Source of the DNA: Rana temporaria
Taxonomy: Eukaryota > Chordata > Amphibia > Anura > Ranidae
Reading direction: 5' to 3'
Length of the DNA: 64,000 nucleotides
Assembly: GCF_905171775.1 (NCBI RefSeq)
Contig: NC_053495.1
Location: forward strand, 109,469,409 to 109,533,408
Shown: positions 1-11,676 of the stretch, in pieces
How the letters are laid out: each line of letters opens with the position of its first letter
How positions within the stretch are numbered: the first letter of the stretch is position 1
The notes under the pieces: model-generated
What the model saw: only the letters and a program-made list of their open reading frames with translations
Told to the model about the DNA's origin: nothing
Database searches by the model: none
Program-made: the position numbers and the translations under genes

Positions 1-299
1 AATGCACCATATGCATTAAGGTGAAAAAACACATTGCTGTGTCCGGCCCCCCCGAGCCTCAGTTTTACTTGCCTAAACCCCAAATTTCTGTGGGCGCGAT
101 CCAGCGTTGCTATCCATACTGCTTCTTGGCTATTCGTTGGATAGATTGATGGCAGCGCAGCCATTGGTTCCTGCTGCTTACTCTGGGCCGAGTATGACTC
201 TGGATGCCAAATGTATGACACGGGAGAGCGCCCCCAAGGCAACCCCCTTGGGAGAGAGATTCCCAGAGGGGGTTAGCTGTTTCGTTAAGGAGTCGTGAG
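1..299. other. Unresolved repeat-like sequence, no gene
   Basis: I see no exon, splice-flanked ORF or terminal repeat that I can support. A short + strand ORF (107-298) has no recognisable domain. The segment leads straight into the minisatellite that follows and is probably the edge of an older interspersed repeat. Confidence 0.4.
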
Positions 300-1165
300 A
301 GCTGCCATGGGACCTCGGGACCTCATCAGTCCACTGATGGTGGTGGGGGATAGGATCAGTGGCGGCGGTGCTGGGGGGGGGATTAAATCAGTACATTGAG
401 GGTGTTGGGGTTGCATTAGTGGCAATAGTGCTGGTAGTATAGGGATGACCAGTGGAGGTGGTGGGGTTAGGGATGACATTAGTGGCAGTGGACTGATCTC
501 ATCCCTATCCCCACCACTGCCACTGATGTCATCCCTATCCCCACCAACGCCACCTTCACTGTTGTCATCCCTATCCCCTCCCATCACCACTGCCTGATGG
601 AAGGGGGATGGGATCAGTTAGAGGCAGCGGTGCTAATGGGGTCAGTGGCAGAGGGATGGTGGTGGAATGGGATCAGTGGCAGTGGGATGGGATCAGTGGC
701 AGAGGGATAGGGGTGGAGGGATTAGATTAGAGACAGAGGGATGGGGGTGGCAGTGGGATGGTGGTGGAGGGATGGGATCAGTGGGATGGTGGTGGAGGAA
801 TGGGATCAGTGGCAGATGAATGCTGATGGAGGGATGGGATCAGTGGCAGAGGAATGGCGGTGGTGAGATGATGGTGGACGGATGATATCAGTGGCAGTGG
901 GATGGTGGTGGAGGGATGGAATCAGTGGGATGGTGGTGGAATAATGGGATCAGTGGCAGAGGAATGTTGGTGGAGGCGTGGGGTCAGTGGGATGGTTGTG
1001 GATGAATAGGATCAGTGGCAGAGGGATGGTGGTGAAGGGATAGTATCAGTGGCAGTGAAATGGTGGTAGGCGGGATGGGATCAGGGGCAGTGGGATGGAT
1101 GGGATCAGGGACAGTGTCCTATGTCTGGGGACTGTCCCTGGAAACCAGGGACATCTGGTCACCCT
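300..1165. repeat. G-rich minisatellite with a hAT-type right end
   Basis: Degenerate tandem units of about 20-30 bp built on gggatcagtggcagaggga and gatggtggtggagg. The array ends at about 1110 and is followed by a short segment (1115-1165) ending tggtcaccct. Read on the - strand, that segment begins agggtgaccagatgtccc, which resembles the end of a common vertebrate hAT-type non-autonomous element. No left end or target duplication was found, so only the array is certain. Confidence 0.7.
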
Positions 1166-1322
1166 ATGATTAAGGCTTCCATTCCCACAGCCATTTACAT
1201 GCCGTCACCACTGCTGCCTAGCCTATTTAAATTAATGCCTGGCTGAAGCAAACACCACTGCTTGCATGTAGCCACACACAAAGCGGTTACGGACAGCTGT
1301 CTGAGCCTGGATCCTGCTGACT

Positions 1323-4300
1323 CAGGGGCGTAACTAGAAATCACAGGGCCCCATAGCAAAATGTTGTATGGGGCCCCCCCCCTCCAAAAAAAAAATAAAC
1401 TAATGCCATTGAACAACACATTACTACACTCATGTGGCACAGTACCCAAGCAACAGCTTATATTAATTTTGAACAGCAAAACAAAAATTTAAATAACCTG
1501 TTGGTGTGCCTTGAGGACTGGAGTTGGGAAACACTGCTCTAGACCTCGCTGTTCATAGTGTCCATGAGGCCCCATGCTTCCGATGTAGAGGTCCATGGTC
1601 TTTACACAATACATGATCCTGGAGGAGGAGGGAGAGGGGGGGGGATAGGACAGAGGAAGGGGAGTAGAGGGGAAGGGGAAAGAGGACATAAGGAGGAGAG
1701 GGAGAGGTGAGAGAAAAGGAGGGGGCAAGAGGGCAGAAAGAGAACGGGGGAAACCGAGGGAGGGGAGGGAGAGAGGACAGAGAAAGGGATGGGGGAAGAG
1801 GACAGAGAGTAGACAGAGGGGGAGAGGAGAGAAGGAGGGGGAGAAAAGACAGGGGGCAGAGAGGATATAGAGGGGGGAGGTGAGAGTAGACACAGGGAGT
1901 TTAGTAGAGAGAGGGTGGGGGGATCAGAGCAGACAGAGAGATGTGGGAGAGGAGAGAGTAGACAGAGGGAGTTTAGTAGAGAGAGGGTGGGGGGATCAGA
2001 GCAGACAGAGAGATGTGGGAGAGGATAAAGAGAGGGGGGAGAGGAGAGAGTAGACAGAGGGAGGGGGGGTAGAGAGAGGGTGGGGGGATCAGAGCAGACA
2101 GAGAGATGTGGGAGAGGACAAAGAGAGGGGGGAGAGGAGAGAGTAGACAGAGGGAGGGGGGTAGAGAGAGGGTGGGGGGATCAGAGCAGACAGAGAGATG
2201 TGGGAGAGGATAAAGAGAGGGGGGAGAGGAGAGAGTAGACAGAGGGAGGGGGGTAGAGAGAGGGTGGGGGGGATCAGAGCAGACAGAGAGATGTGGGAGA
2301 GAATAGAGAGAGGGGAGGGAGAGGATAGAGAGAGGGTGAGGAGAGAGTGGGCAGAGGGAGGGGGAGAGGATAGAGGGGGGAGATAAGAGTGAACAGAGGG
2401 AGGAGAGGATACAGAGAGTGGGCAGAGGGAGGGGTATAGAGAGAGGGTGTGGGGGAGATCAGAGTGGACAGAGGGAGGTGGGAGAGAGTAGAGCAGACAG
2501 TGGACAGAGGGAAGGGAGAGAGAGAGGGAGGGGAGAGGATAGAGAGAGGGCATGGGGAGAGAAGAGAGTAGATAGAGGGAGGGGGAGAGAATAGAGAGCA
2601 GGAGGGGGAGAGGAGAGAGTGGACAGAGGGTGGAGGGAGAGGATAGAGGGAGGGGAGGGTGGATAGAGAGAGGGTGTGGGGAGATCAGAGTGGACAGGGG
2701 GAAGTGGGATAGAGAGGATAGAAAGAGGGAGAGGGGAGTGTGGACAAAGGGAGGGGGAGAGGAGAGAGGGAGAAGAGAGAGTGGACAGAGGGAGGGGAGG
2801 ATAGAGAGGGAGGGGAGAGAGCATAGAGAGGGAGGGGAGAGAGTGAGGGGAGAGGATACAGAGAGGGAGAAGGAGTGGATAGGGGAGGGATAGCATGGAC
2901 AGAGGGAGGGGGAGAGAATAGAGAGGGAGGGAGTGGATAGGGGGAGCTTAGTGTGGACAGAGGGAGGGGAAGAGGATAGAAGAGGGGGGAGAGGAGAGAG
3001 TGGAAAGAGGGAGGGGGAGAGGATAGAGAGAGGGAGGGGGAGAGGATAGAGAGAGGGATGGGGAGAGGATAGAGAGAGGGATGGGGAGAGGATAGAGAGA
3101 GGGATGGGGAGAGGATAGAGAGAGGGATGGGGAGAGGATAGAGAGAGGGATGGGGAGAGGATAGAGAGAGGGATGGGGAGAGGATAGAGAGAGGGATGGG
3201 GAGAGGATAGAGAGAGGGATGGGGAGAGGATAGAGAGAGGAATGGGGAGAGGATAGAGGCGTGGACAGGAAGGGGAAAAGGATAGAAGAGGGGGGAGAGG
3301 AGAGAATAGAAAGAGGGGGGTGGAGAGGAGAGAGTGGAAAGAGGGAGGGGGAAAGGATAGATAGATAGAGGGAGGGGGAAAGGATAGATAGAGGGAGGGG
3401 GAAAGGATAGATAGAGGGAGGGGAGAGAGGATAGAGAGGGAAGGGAGAGAGGATAGAGAGGGAGGGGAGAGAGGATAGAGAGGGAGGGGAGAGAGGATAG
3501 AGAGGGAGGGGAGAGAGTGAGGGGAGAGGATACAGAGAGGGAGAAGGAGTGGATAGGGGAGGGATAGCGTGGACAGAGGGAGGGGGAGAGAATAGAGAGG
3601 GAGGGAGTGGATAGGGGGAGCTTAGCGTGGACAGAGGGAGGGGGAAGAGGATAGAAGAGGGGGGAGAGGAGAGAGTGGAAAGAGGGAGGGGAGAGAATAG
3701 AAAGAGGGAGGAGGATAGGATAGCGAGAAGGAGGAGGAGAGGATACAGAGAGGGAGAAGGAGAGGCTAGAAAGAGTGGCTAGGGGAGGGATAGCGTGGAC
3801 AGAGGGAGGGGAAGAGGATAGAAGAGGGGGGAGAGGAGAGAATGGAAAGAGGGAGGGGAGAGAATAGAAAGAGGGGGGTGGAGAGAAGAGAGTGGAAAGA
3901 GGGAGGGGGAAAGGCTAGCTAGAGGGAGGGGGAGAGGATAGAGAGAGGGATGGGGAGAGGAGAGTGGATGGGGGGAAGGTAGCCTGGACAGCAGGAGGAG
4001 GAGGAGAAGCAAGAGTGAACAGAGGGATGTAGGTAGAGAGGACAGAGGGGGGGAAGAGGACAGAGGGAGAGAGAGGATGGAGCAAGTGAGGAGAGAAGAG
4101 AAAGGGGGTGAAGAAAATAATGGGGGAATGGAAGGGGGAGATAAGAGGCTTAGGGGGCAGAGGGAGGGGGGCTGCTGACATGTGGTAATTGGGATATGTG
4201 GATACAGTGTTCAGTGGGTATCAGGATGTTCAGTGCTCCTCCTCACACTGCAAAGACACGTTATACTGAGAGTGAGAGACCCTGGACTGATACACTATAC

Positions 4301-4886
4301 TTCCCCCTCCAGCCTCGCACTAAGTTAGTCCTCCACAGACATGCTGGACATTGTAGTCCCACTCCCACAGACTCCTCTACACAATGGGGCACACGGAGAC
4401 CACCTTCTGCTCTTCACCTTGGTCCTCCTCCTCCACGACTAAAGGCAGCAGGACTCTGAGGGAGAAGCAACTTCTATCTCTCCCGCGCTCTCTGCAGTGC
4501 AATCTGGGAGTTGTAGTCTCTCTGCAGAGCACAGGCACCAGACGGCCAAGTTGAAGTCTGTGTGCCTGTACTCTGTGGGAGAACTACAACTCCCGCCATG
4601 CACTGGGGCCGCCATCGCCGACTTTAGGTGGAGCCTGGGAGCCAGGCAGCCTGCTATTGGACGCAGGCAGCCCGAGCCTGCCCACCATCCACCCCAGGAA
4701 CGATAGTAGCAATGTCACTTCAGCTTCTTCAGTCTCTGTCTGTCCCGCACAACACCTTGAAGGCAAATTAGGCAATCGCGCGATGGCGATCGCCTAATTA
4801 AAGAGCCGACTCTGCTCACCGGGCCCCACTCGGCTGCGGGCCCCATAGCGCCCGCGTGGGTCGCTATGGCGGTAGTTCCGCCACTG
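1323..4886. mobile_element. hAT-type non-autonomous element with purine satellite core
   Basis: The left end begins caggggcgtaactag and the right end finishes agttccgccactg, so both ends give a CAG(T/G)GGCG-type hAT terminus. Perfect 8-bp target duplications tgctgact flank it (1315-1322 and 4887-4894), which is the hAT signature. About 70% of the 3.56-kb body is a purine-rich tandem array. No transposase is present. The flanking 1166-1322 and 4895-5160 join into one continuous older sequence when the insert is removed. Confidence 0.88.
1618..4175. repeat. Purine-rich (GA) satellite with higher-order structure
   Basis: One strand is almost entirely G and A. At about 3030-3250 a 24-bp unit (gagaggatagagagagggat plus gggg) repeats about nine times almost perfectly. 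Around it lie degenerate units of gagaggatagagagagggag type. A block of about 190 bp at about 2830 recurs at about 3510 with few changes, so there is a higher-order duplication. The long proline/serine/leucine-rich ORFs across this block come from the repeat and are not genes. Confidence 0.92.
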
Positions 4887-5194
4887 TGCTGACTGCATCC
4901 ATGTACGGACATCTTTCCCTAACCGCAGGTAACTGCTCTGTCTGCAGCTACTTGCAAACAGCAGTGGCCAATGTCGGCCTGTCTGGTTCATCCAGCCGCA
5001 AGAATCTGCTGAATCTGGCGGCTACAGTACATGTAAACAGCCATGTGAAAGGGGTCTAACCTTACATGAAAAATAGAATTAAAGAATTACAAAAACAAAC
5101 TATTGAATAAAGAATCATGATTATGACATAAAAGTGATATATAACATATAATGCATGCATTTTAACCACTTAAGGACCGCCGCACGACGATATA

Positions 5195-5881
5195 CCATAT
5201 TTATCGGCGTATAACCCCAATTTTAAGAGGGAATTTTCTGGAAAAACAATTTTTTTTTAGTCCAAATAGTAAATGCAGTTACAATTAAAAATAAGATAAG
5301 CAGCAATGTACAGCAAGCAACTCAGAGAGCAGCTCCTATGTTCAAGGAGATACACAGTACCTTAGGGCTTCTAGCTGTCAGCACTCGATGGTGGAAGGGA
5401 GGGAGCTGGAACTTTTTGTCCTCGCAGTTTGCCTAAATGCAAGGCTTTCCTGATTGGGTAGCACTTAGGTATTTCCTGGTAAAAGCTGGAGCTCCCCTAT
5501 CCACCTTACACACATTCCTGTTGACCACTGAGGCAGCCATTACCTCGGAGGGGAAGGAGGGGGACGAGTGCCCACCGGAAATCACTGAGCCGCCATCTCC
5601 ACTCGGCTCTCACGTCACACATGCACAGTCCCGCCTCCGCCATCGGCATTGGACCATCTCCTGTGACAAACAGAACACTGGTCCAATGCTGGTGGCGGAG
5701 GCGGGACTGTACGTGTGTGAGGTGACAGCCGAGTGAGAGCCGAGAGGAGATGACGGGATTTCCGTGGGCGCTCGTCCCCCTACTTCCCCTCGGAGGTATG
5801 CTATCGGCGTATAGTGCGCACCTGTGATTTTCCCCCTATTTTCAGGGGAAAAAAGTGAACGGTATACGCTGATAAATACGG
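5195..5881. mobile_element. TA-flanked MITE (Tc1/mariner-like target)
   Basis: Inverted ends ccatatttatcggcgtata and tatacgctgataaatacgg are bordered by TA (5193-5194, 5882-5883). Removing the element restores the sequence of the TTAA element around it. The interior has a second inverted pair: gcacagtcccgcctccgcc at about 5625 and ggcggaggcgggactgt at about 5693. There is no transposase. The TA target fits Tc1/mariner mobilisation. Confidence 0.78.
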
Positions 5882-6229
5882 TACGTCGACAGAATAGCAC
5901 GACTGGGCATAAGGGTGTTACAGGTACGTCCCCTTTAAGATGCGAGCCGTGGGTAGTGCGCTCGTAACCTGGTCCGGAGCTCCGTGACTGCCAGGGCAAG
6001 GATTTTTGGGCGAAGGTGCATTTTGACGAAGCACCCCCCCCCCCACCCCGGCGCACGCACGCACGCACACGCACACACACACACACACCATACATTATAT
6101 CTGTGCTCCATTAAGCTTTAATGGTTATGATGCTTAAAGTGATCGTTTAACTTATTTATCTTTTACAGAGAAAGATAGCATAGATGGCGTTATTCTGCTT
6201 TGCGTTGTATATAATGTACTATTGCTGGG

Positions 6230-6650
6230 ATTTGTAGTCCTCTATAGCTGGTGGTCATCTCCATTGCGCTGTCTAATGATTATACTGTGCAATGCAGATT
6301 ACCACTGACCAGTTACAGAGGAACTACAAACCCCAGCAATAATACATTATATAAAAAGCAATGCAGAATCCCAGCAGTTACAGAGGACAACAAATCCCAG
6401 CAATACATTATATAAAACACGATACAGAATACCAGCAGCTATAGAGGAACAACAAATCCCAGCAATAATACATTATATAAAACACAATGGAGAATACCAG
6501 AAATTATAAAGGAACAACAAATCCCAGCAATACATTATATAAAACACAATGGAGAATACCAGCAATTATAGAGGAACAACAAATCCCAGCATTACATTAT
6601 ATAAAACGCAATGCAGAATACCAGCAGTTACATAGGACTACAAATTAGAC
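6230..6650. repeat. About 60-bp minisatellite
   Basis: About six to seven head-to-tail copies of a unit built on aacaacaaatcccagcaata and cattatataaaacacaatg. The first copies are the most diverged. It occupies the left half of the hAT-type element. Confidence 0.85.
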
Positions 6651-6654
6651 AAAC

Positions 6655-7140
6655 CTCCCGCCTCCATTAGTACAGACCCCCCCCCCCCACAAGACAAACC
6701 TCCTGCCTCCATTAGTATAAACCACCCCCCATTAGTACAGACCCCCCCCACAGGACAAACCACCCCCCCTCCATTAGTAGAGACCCCCCTTCCATTAGTA
6801 CAGACCCCCGACAAACCACCCCCTCCATTTGTACAGACCCCCCCACAAGCCATCCCCCATTATTACAGACCCCCACAAGCCATCCCCCATTAGTACAAAG
6901 CCCCCCACAAGCCATCCCCCATTATTACAGACCCCCCCCACAAGCCATCCCCCATTAGTACAGAGCCCCCCACAAGCCATCCCCCATTATTACAGACACC
7001 CCCACAAGCCATCCCCCATTATTACAAAGCCCCCCACAATTAGTACAGACCCCCCCTACAAACCACCCCCCATTAGTACAGACCCCTCCACAAACCATGG
7101 TCACCCCCCTACATTAGTACCGAGGCCACCACAAACCCCC
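6655..7140. repeat. C-rich minisatellite
   Basis: Degenerate tandem units of about 30-36 bp built on ccccacaagccatcccccat and tagtacagac. It abuts the previous array inside the same hAT element. ORFs rich in CGG/TNGG across it come from the repeat. Confidence 0.85.
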
Positions 7141-8421
7141 CCCCCCTCAGGACAAACCCCACCCGGGCGGCAGCTGGAGAGGAGATGATGGTGTGCAGCT
7201 GCGCCGCCCAGGTGGATCGTGGATGAGGATTTGAAAAAGTAAATACTGCGGCGGTAGAGAACGCGGCCTCAGACGAGGAGGAGGAGGGAGCGGAGCACTC
7301 TGGCGCTTGAGCACCTCCACCTCCGTGGCGCCTGGGTGAACTGCACCCCGCGCGGCGCTGCTGGTCTGTGGTCTCGATCGGGCGGCTGCCACATTTCCGC
7401 CCTGTCCCCTGGCTGGCGCTGGCACCGTAAGGCAAGTGCCAAAGTTGCCTTGCGCTAGCGCCGGCCCTGGTGACTGCGACTATGGGACCCACGGACCCGA
7501 TCGACGCTGGTGTCCCGCGATCGGGTCACAGAGCTGAAGAACGGGGAGAGGTAAGTGTAAACAAACATCTCCCCGTTCTTCCTAGTGACACTGTCAGTGA
7601 TCGTCTGTTCCCTGTCATCGAGAACAGCGATCAGTGACGTGTCATGCCAAGTAACGCCCCTTAACCGTTGCAAGCACTCCCTAGGTCACACTTAACCCCT
7701 TCAGCACCCCCTACAGGTTAACCCCTTCATTGCCAGTGTAATTTTTACAGTAATCAGTGCATTTTTATAGCACTGATCGCTGTAAAAATGACATTGGTCC
7801 CAAAATGGTGTCAAGTGTCCGATGTGTCCGCCCATAATGTCGCAGTCATGATAAAAATCGCTGATCGCCGCCATAACTAGTAAAAAAAAAATATTATTAA
7901 AAATGCCATAAAACCATCCCCTATTTTGTAGATGCTATAAATTTTGCGCAAACCAATCAATAAACGCTAATCGTGATTTTTTTTTAACCAAAAATATGTA
8001 GAAGAATACGTATCGGACTAAACTGTGGAAATTTTTTTATTTTTTTATATATATTTTTGGGGGATATTTATTATAGCAAAAAGTAAAAAACATTTATTTA
8101 TTTTTTCAAAATTGTCGCTCTATTTTTGTTTATAGCGCAAAAAATAAAAACGCAGAGGTGATCAAATACCACCAAAAGAAAGCTCTATTTGTGGGAAAAA
8201 AGGACGTCAATTTTGTTTAGGGGCCACGTCGCACAACCGTGCAATTGTCAGTTAAAACGACGCAGTGCCGAATTGCAAAAAGTGGCCTGGTCTTTTACCA
8301 GCGAAATGGTCCGGGGCCGAAGTGGTTAATTGCATGTGCAATGTTAAATGTTTTCCCCTTGTTGGTGAGCCTTTTTGTATGCTTCCTGTTGATTTCAGCT
8401 GATTATCTCTTTATTTTTCAG

Positions 8422-8469
8422 ATGGAACAATTGAGTCTTTACCTACCCTATATTTGACCAAGCGAAAAG
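8422..8469 (+). CDS. Candidate 48-bp phase 1-1 exon of the CCP gene
   Basis: A segment preceded by tttatttttcag and followed by gtatttta could be a small exon of 48 bp, an exact multiple of three. Only the phase used by the three CCP exons (two bases completing a codon at the start, one base at the end) is open; the other two frames hit stops. Read that way it encodes GTIESLPTLYLTKRK, a basic linker-like peptide with no cysteine. It lies in a short stretch free of recognisable repeats between the TTAA element and the Tc1 transposon. Short linker exons exist in some CCP proteins, but chance is not excluded: the splice signals are ordinary and I recognise no homologue. Confidence 0.28.
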
Positions 8470-8658
8470 GTATTTTATTTTTTTAGTTATCTAAACAGCA
8501 TGTAAATGTCTTAAAATGTGTTCACTTTAACTGACAATGAATGTAGTGTAGTCAGTTATTGTATGTGTGATTTTCTTCCTGAATACACATTACACTATCC
8601 ACCTAAATATGACCAGTTCCTGACATGTGCGCTAGCATTTTTTAGTATTGATATAATA

Positions 8659-10258
8659 CAGGTCGTTCTCAAAAAATTAGCATATTGTGATAAAGTTCAT
8701 TATTTTCTGTAATGTACTGATAAACATTAGACTTTCATATATTTTAGATTCATTACACACAACTGAAGTAGTTCAAGCCTTTTTATTGTTTTAATATGGA
8801 TGATTTTGGCATACAGCTCATGAAAACCCAAAATTCCTATCTCAAAAAATTAAAATATCATGAAAAGGTTCTCTAAACGAGCTCTTAACCTAATCATCTG
8901 AATCAACTAATTAACTCTAAACACCTGTAAAAGATTCCTGAGGCTTTTAAAAACTCCCAGCCTGGTTCATTACTCCAAACCGCAATCATGGGTAAGACTG
9001 CCGACCTGACTGCTGTCCAGAAGGCCATCATTGACACCCTCAAGCAAGAGGGTAAGACACAGAAAGAAATTTCTGAACGAATAGGCTGTTCCCAGAGTGC
9101 TGTATCAAGGCACCTCAGTGGGAAGGAAAAAGTGTGGCAGAAAACGCTGCACAACGAGAAGAGGTGACCGGACCCTTAGGAAGATTGTGGAGAAGGACCG
9201 ATTCCAGACCTTGGGGGACCTGCGGAAACAGTGGACTGAGTCTGAAGTAGAAACATCCAAAGCCACCGTGTACAGGCGTGTGCAGGAAATGGGCTACAGG
9301 TGCCGCATTCCCCAGGTCAAGCCACTTTTGAACCAGAAACAGCGGCAGAAGCGCCTGACCTGGGCTACAGAGAAGCAACACTGGACTGTTGCTCAGTGGT
9401 CCAAAGTACTTTTTTCGGATGAAAGCAAATTTTGCATGTCATTCGGTAATCAAGGTGCCAGAGTCTGGAGGAAGACTGGGGAGAGGGAAATGCCAAAATG
9501 CCTGAAGTCCAGTGTCAAGTACCCACAGTCAGTGATGGTCTGGGGTGCCATGTCAGCTGCTGGTGTTGGTCCACTGTGTTTTATCAAGGGCAGGGTGAAT
9601 GCAGCTAGCTATCAGGAGATTTTGGAGCACTTCATGCTTCCATCTGCTGAAAAGCTTTATGGAGATGAAGATTTCATTTTTCAACACGACCTGGCACCTG
9701 CTCACAGTGCCAAAACCACTGGTAAATGGTTTACTGACCATGGTATTACTGTGCTCAATTGGCCTGCCAACTCTCCTGACCTGAACCCCATAGAGAATCT
9801 GTGGGATATTGGGAAGAGAAAGTTGAGAGACGCAAGACCCAACACTCTGGATGAGCTTAAGGCCGCTACCGAAGCATCCTGGGCCTCCATAACACCTCAG
9901 CAGTGCCACAGGCTGATTGCCTCCATGCCACGCCGCATTGAAGCAGTCATTTCTGAAAAAGGATTCCCGACCAAGTATTGAGTGCATAACTGAACATAAT
10001 TATTTGAAAGTTGACTTTTTTTTAATTAAAAACACTTTTCTTTTATTGGTCGGATGAAATATGCTAATTTTTTGAGATAGGAATTTGGGGTTTTCATGAG
10101 CTGTATGCCAAAATCATCAATATTAAAACAATAAAAAGGCTTGAACTACTTCAGTTGTGTGTAATGAATCTAAAATATATGAAAGTCTAATGTTTATCAG
10201 TACATTACAGAAAATAATGAACTTTATCACAATATGCTAATTTTTTGAGAACGACCTG
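8659..10258 (+). mobile_element. Tc1-type DNA transposon, near full length
   Basis: A 1600-bp element with terminal inverted repeats of about 200 bp (8659-8858 and 10058-10258) starting caggtcgttctcaaaaaatt, flanked by TA on both sides (8657-8658, 10259-10260). Each inverted repeat carries the ctcaaaaaatta motif twice, at its outer and inner edge. This is the IR/DR layout known for Tc1-like elements with two transposase binding sites per end. The arms are nearly identical, so the insertion is young. It encodes one transposase gene with a single frame break. Confidence 0.95.
8988..9981 (+). pseudogene. Tc1-type transposase, one frameshift
   Basis: The ATG at 8988 opens a frame (MGKTADLTAVQKAII...) with a paired-like helix-turn-helix (GKTQKEISERIGCSQSAVSR). 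The frame moves by one near 9113-9122, and the rest of the protein runs in the second frame to the stop at 9981. The catalytic DD34E triad is intact: D in LFSDESKF, D in FQHDLAPAH and E in NPIENLW, with 34 residues between the last two. The length of about 330 codons is normal for the family. The frame change fits a small deletion rather than long decay, because no other stop is seen. It would act in the nucleus, cutting and pasting the element at TA sites, but this copy should not make an intact N-terminal DNA-binding region fused to the catalytic domain. Confidence 0.93.
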
Positions 10259-10572
10259 TATACGTGTAGCACTAACACTGTAGGAGCCACTTAAGTTTGT
10301 TCAGTTCGTTACTCTGCCCTTCAACCCCAAGAAGCGTCTCAGCCCCTACAGACACACCTAGCAATGTGGTTAATGGAATAGACACACAGACACAGTTCAA
10401 ACTGTCAAGGTTCTTTAAATTTACTTAGCCAAGTGAAAAGGACTTAGAGGCATATTGGTCAGCCAAGCTGTGAATAAACAGTTAAAACTTTGTTGAAGCA
10501 GTTTCCTTAAAGCAGTAGATTAACAATCAGCAATAACAAATAAATGATACCAACATGCACAGTAATAAACAG
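10259..10572. other. Intronic sequence, no feature recognised
   Basis: AT-rich sequence of ordinary complexity between the Tc1 element and the first hAT-type end. No splice-flanked open frame or repeat structure stands out. Confidence 0.4.
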
Positions 10573-11127
10573 TAGGGATGAGCCGAACACCCCCCCATGG
10601 TTCGGTTTTCAGCAGAACATGCGAACAGGTGAAAAGTTTGTTCGAACACTGTTAAAGTCTATGGGATACGAACGGGAAAAATCAAAAGTGCTCATTTTAA
10701 AGGCTAATATGCAAGTTATTGCCATAAAACAATTTTTTAGGGAGCAGTGATTTTCATAATGTTTAAAGTGAAACAATAAAAATGAAATATTCCTTTAAAT
10801 ATCATGCCTGGGGGGTGTCTATAGTATGCCTGTAAAGTGGTGCATTTTTTCTGTGTTTAGAACAGTCCCGCAGCAAAATTACATTTCTAAAGGAAAAAAG
10901 TCATTTAAAACTGCTAGCGGCTGTAATTCTAATGTCGGGTTCCAGTAATATAGATGAAAATCATTGAGAAAAATGGCATGGGTTCCCCCCAGTCCATTAC
11001 TCACCCAAATAAAAAAATAAAATAAATGTGGAGGTCCCCCAGGCCCTACATACTTTAAACAGCAGTATATATACTATGCGGCCTGCCTTATATACTCTGC
11101 AGAAAATTGGGCCTTAGATGTTGGTGG
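10573..11127. mobile_element. hAT 3' end fragment (tagggatgagc family)
   Basis: Starts tagggatgagccgaacac, a hAT-type terminus, and runs through a region that recurs almost in order at 11128-11330 and 12605-12850. It also recurs in reverse orientation at 43415-43770. Interpreted as the non-coding 3' end of a hAT family whose transposase reads on the - strand. The opposite end was not found, so it is a fragment or the outer shell of the nest that follows. Confidence 0.6.
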
Positions 11128-11676
11128 TAGGGATGAGCCGAACACCCCTTCGTTCGGTTCGCACCAGAACCTTTGAACGGACCGACCGTTTGCGCGAACA
11201 TTTAGAACCCCATTGAAGTCAATGGGACTCGAACGTTCGAATTCAAAAGTGCTAATTTTAAAGCCTAATATGCAAGTTATTGTCGGAAAACGTCTTTGAG
11301 AACCCGGGTCTTGCCCCAGGGAACATGTATCAATGGAAAAAAAGTTTTAAAAACTGTTTTTTTTTCCAGAGCAGCGATTTTAATGATGCTTGAAGTGGAG
11401 TTTCCATCCCAATTTTTTTTTTCATTATTGTGCTCATTAGACCTACAAAAGTAAAAAAAAAAAAACTTCCAGGAAGTAAGTGCTTGTAGGCTTCACAATG
11501 CCCACAAGCAAAATGACAACGGTGTAGACATAATTTTATAAACTATCTTTTTTGAATATCTATACTGATCGGCGGCGGATTGTAAAATAGTAAGTGACCG
11601 GATTTATATTATAAAAACGCAGGATGAAAGGACATACATTTAGAAAATGCTAATTGTGGTTGGAACTCCGCTTTAA

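Larger units (their letters stand above)
5992..7469. mobile_element. hAT-type non-autonomous element with two minisatellites
   Basis: Begins cagggcaagg and ends cgccggccctg, with perfect 8-bp target duplications gtgactgc (5984-5991 and 7470-7477). It lies inside the TTAA element. The middle is two unrelated tandem arrays (6230-6650 and 6655-7140), preceded by a CA/GCAC microsatellite at about 6055-6090. No transposase ORF is present. Confidence 0.88.
5166..8325. mobile_element. TTAA-flanked frog repeat element, interrupted twice
   Basis: Ends are ccacttaaggaccgccgc and cggggccgaagtgg, each bordered by TTAA (5162-5165 and 8326-8329). Removing the TA-flanked insert (5195-5881) and the hAT insert (5992-7469) joins the halves. 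The right part holds a hairpin (tgcatttttatagcactgatcgctgtaaa) and the block ataccaccaaaagaaagctc. Related copies occur at 11677-12600, 48155-49036 and, as a fragment, near 29520-29710. The TTAA target fits piggyBac- or Kolobok-type transposition, but no coding sequence remains to decide. Confidence 0.75.

Noticed and set aside
2089..2896. Proline/serine/leucine-rich ORFs on the - strand
   Set aside because: Translation of the purine-rich satellite; composition and repetition explain the open frames.
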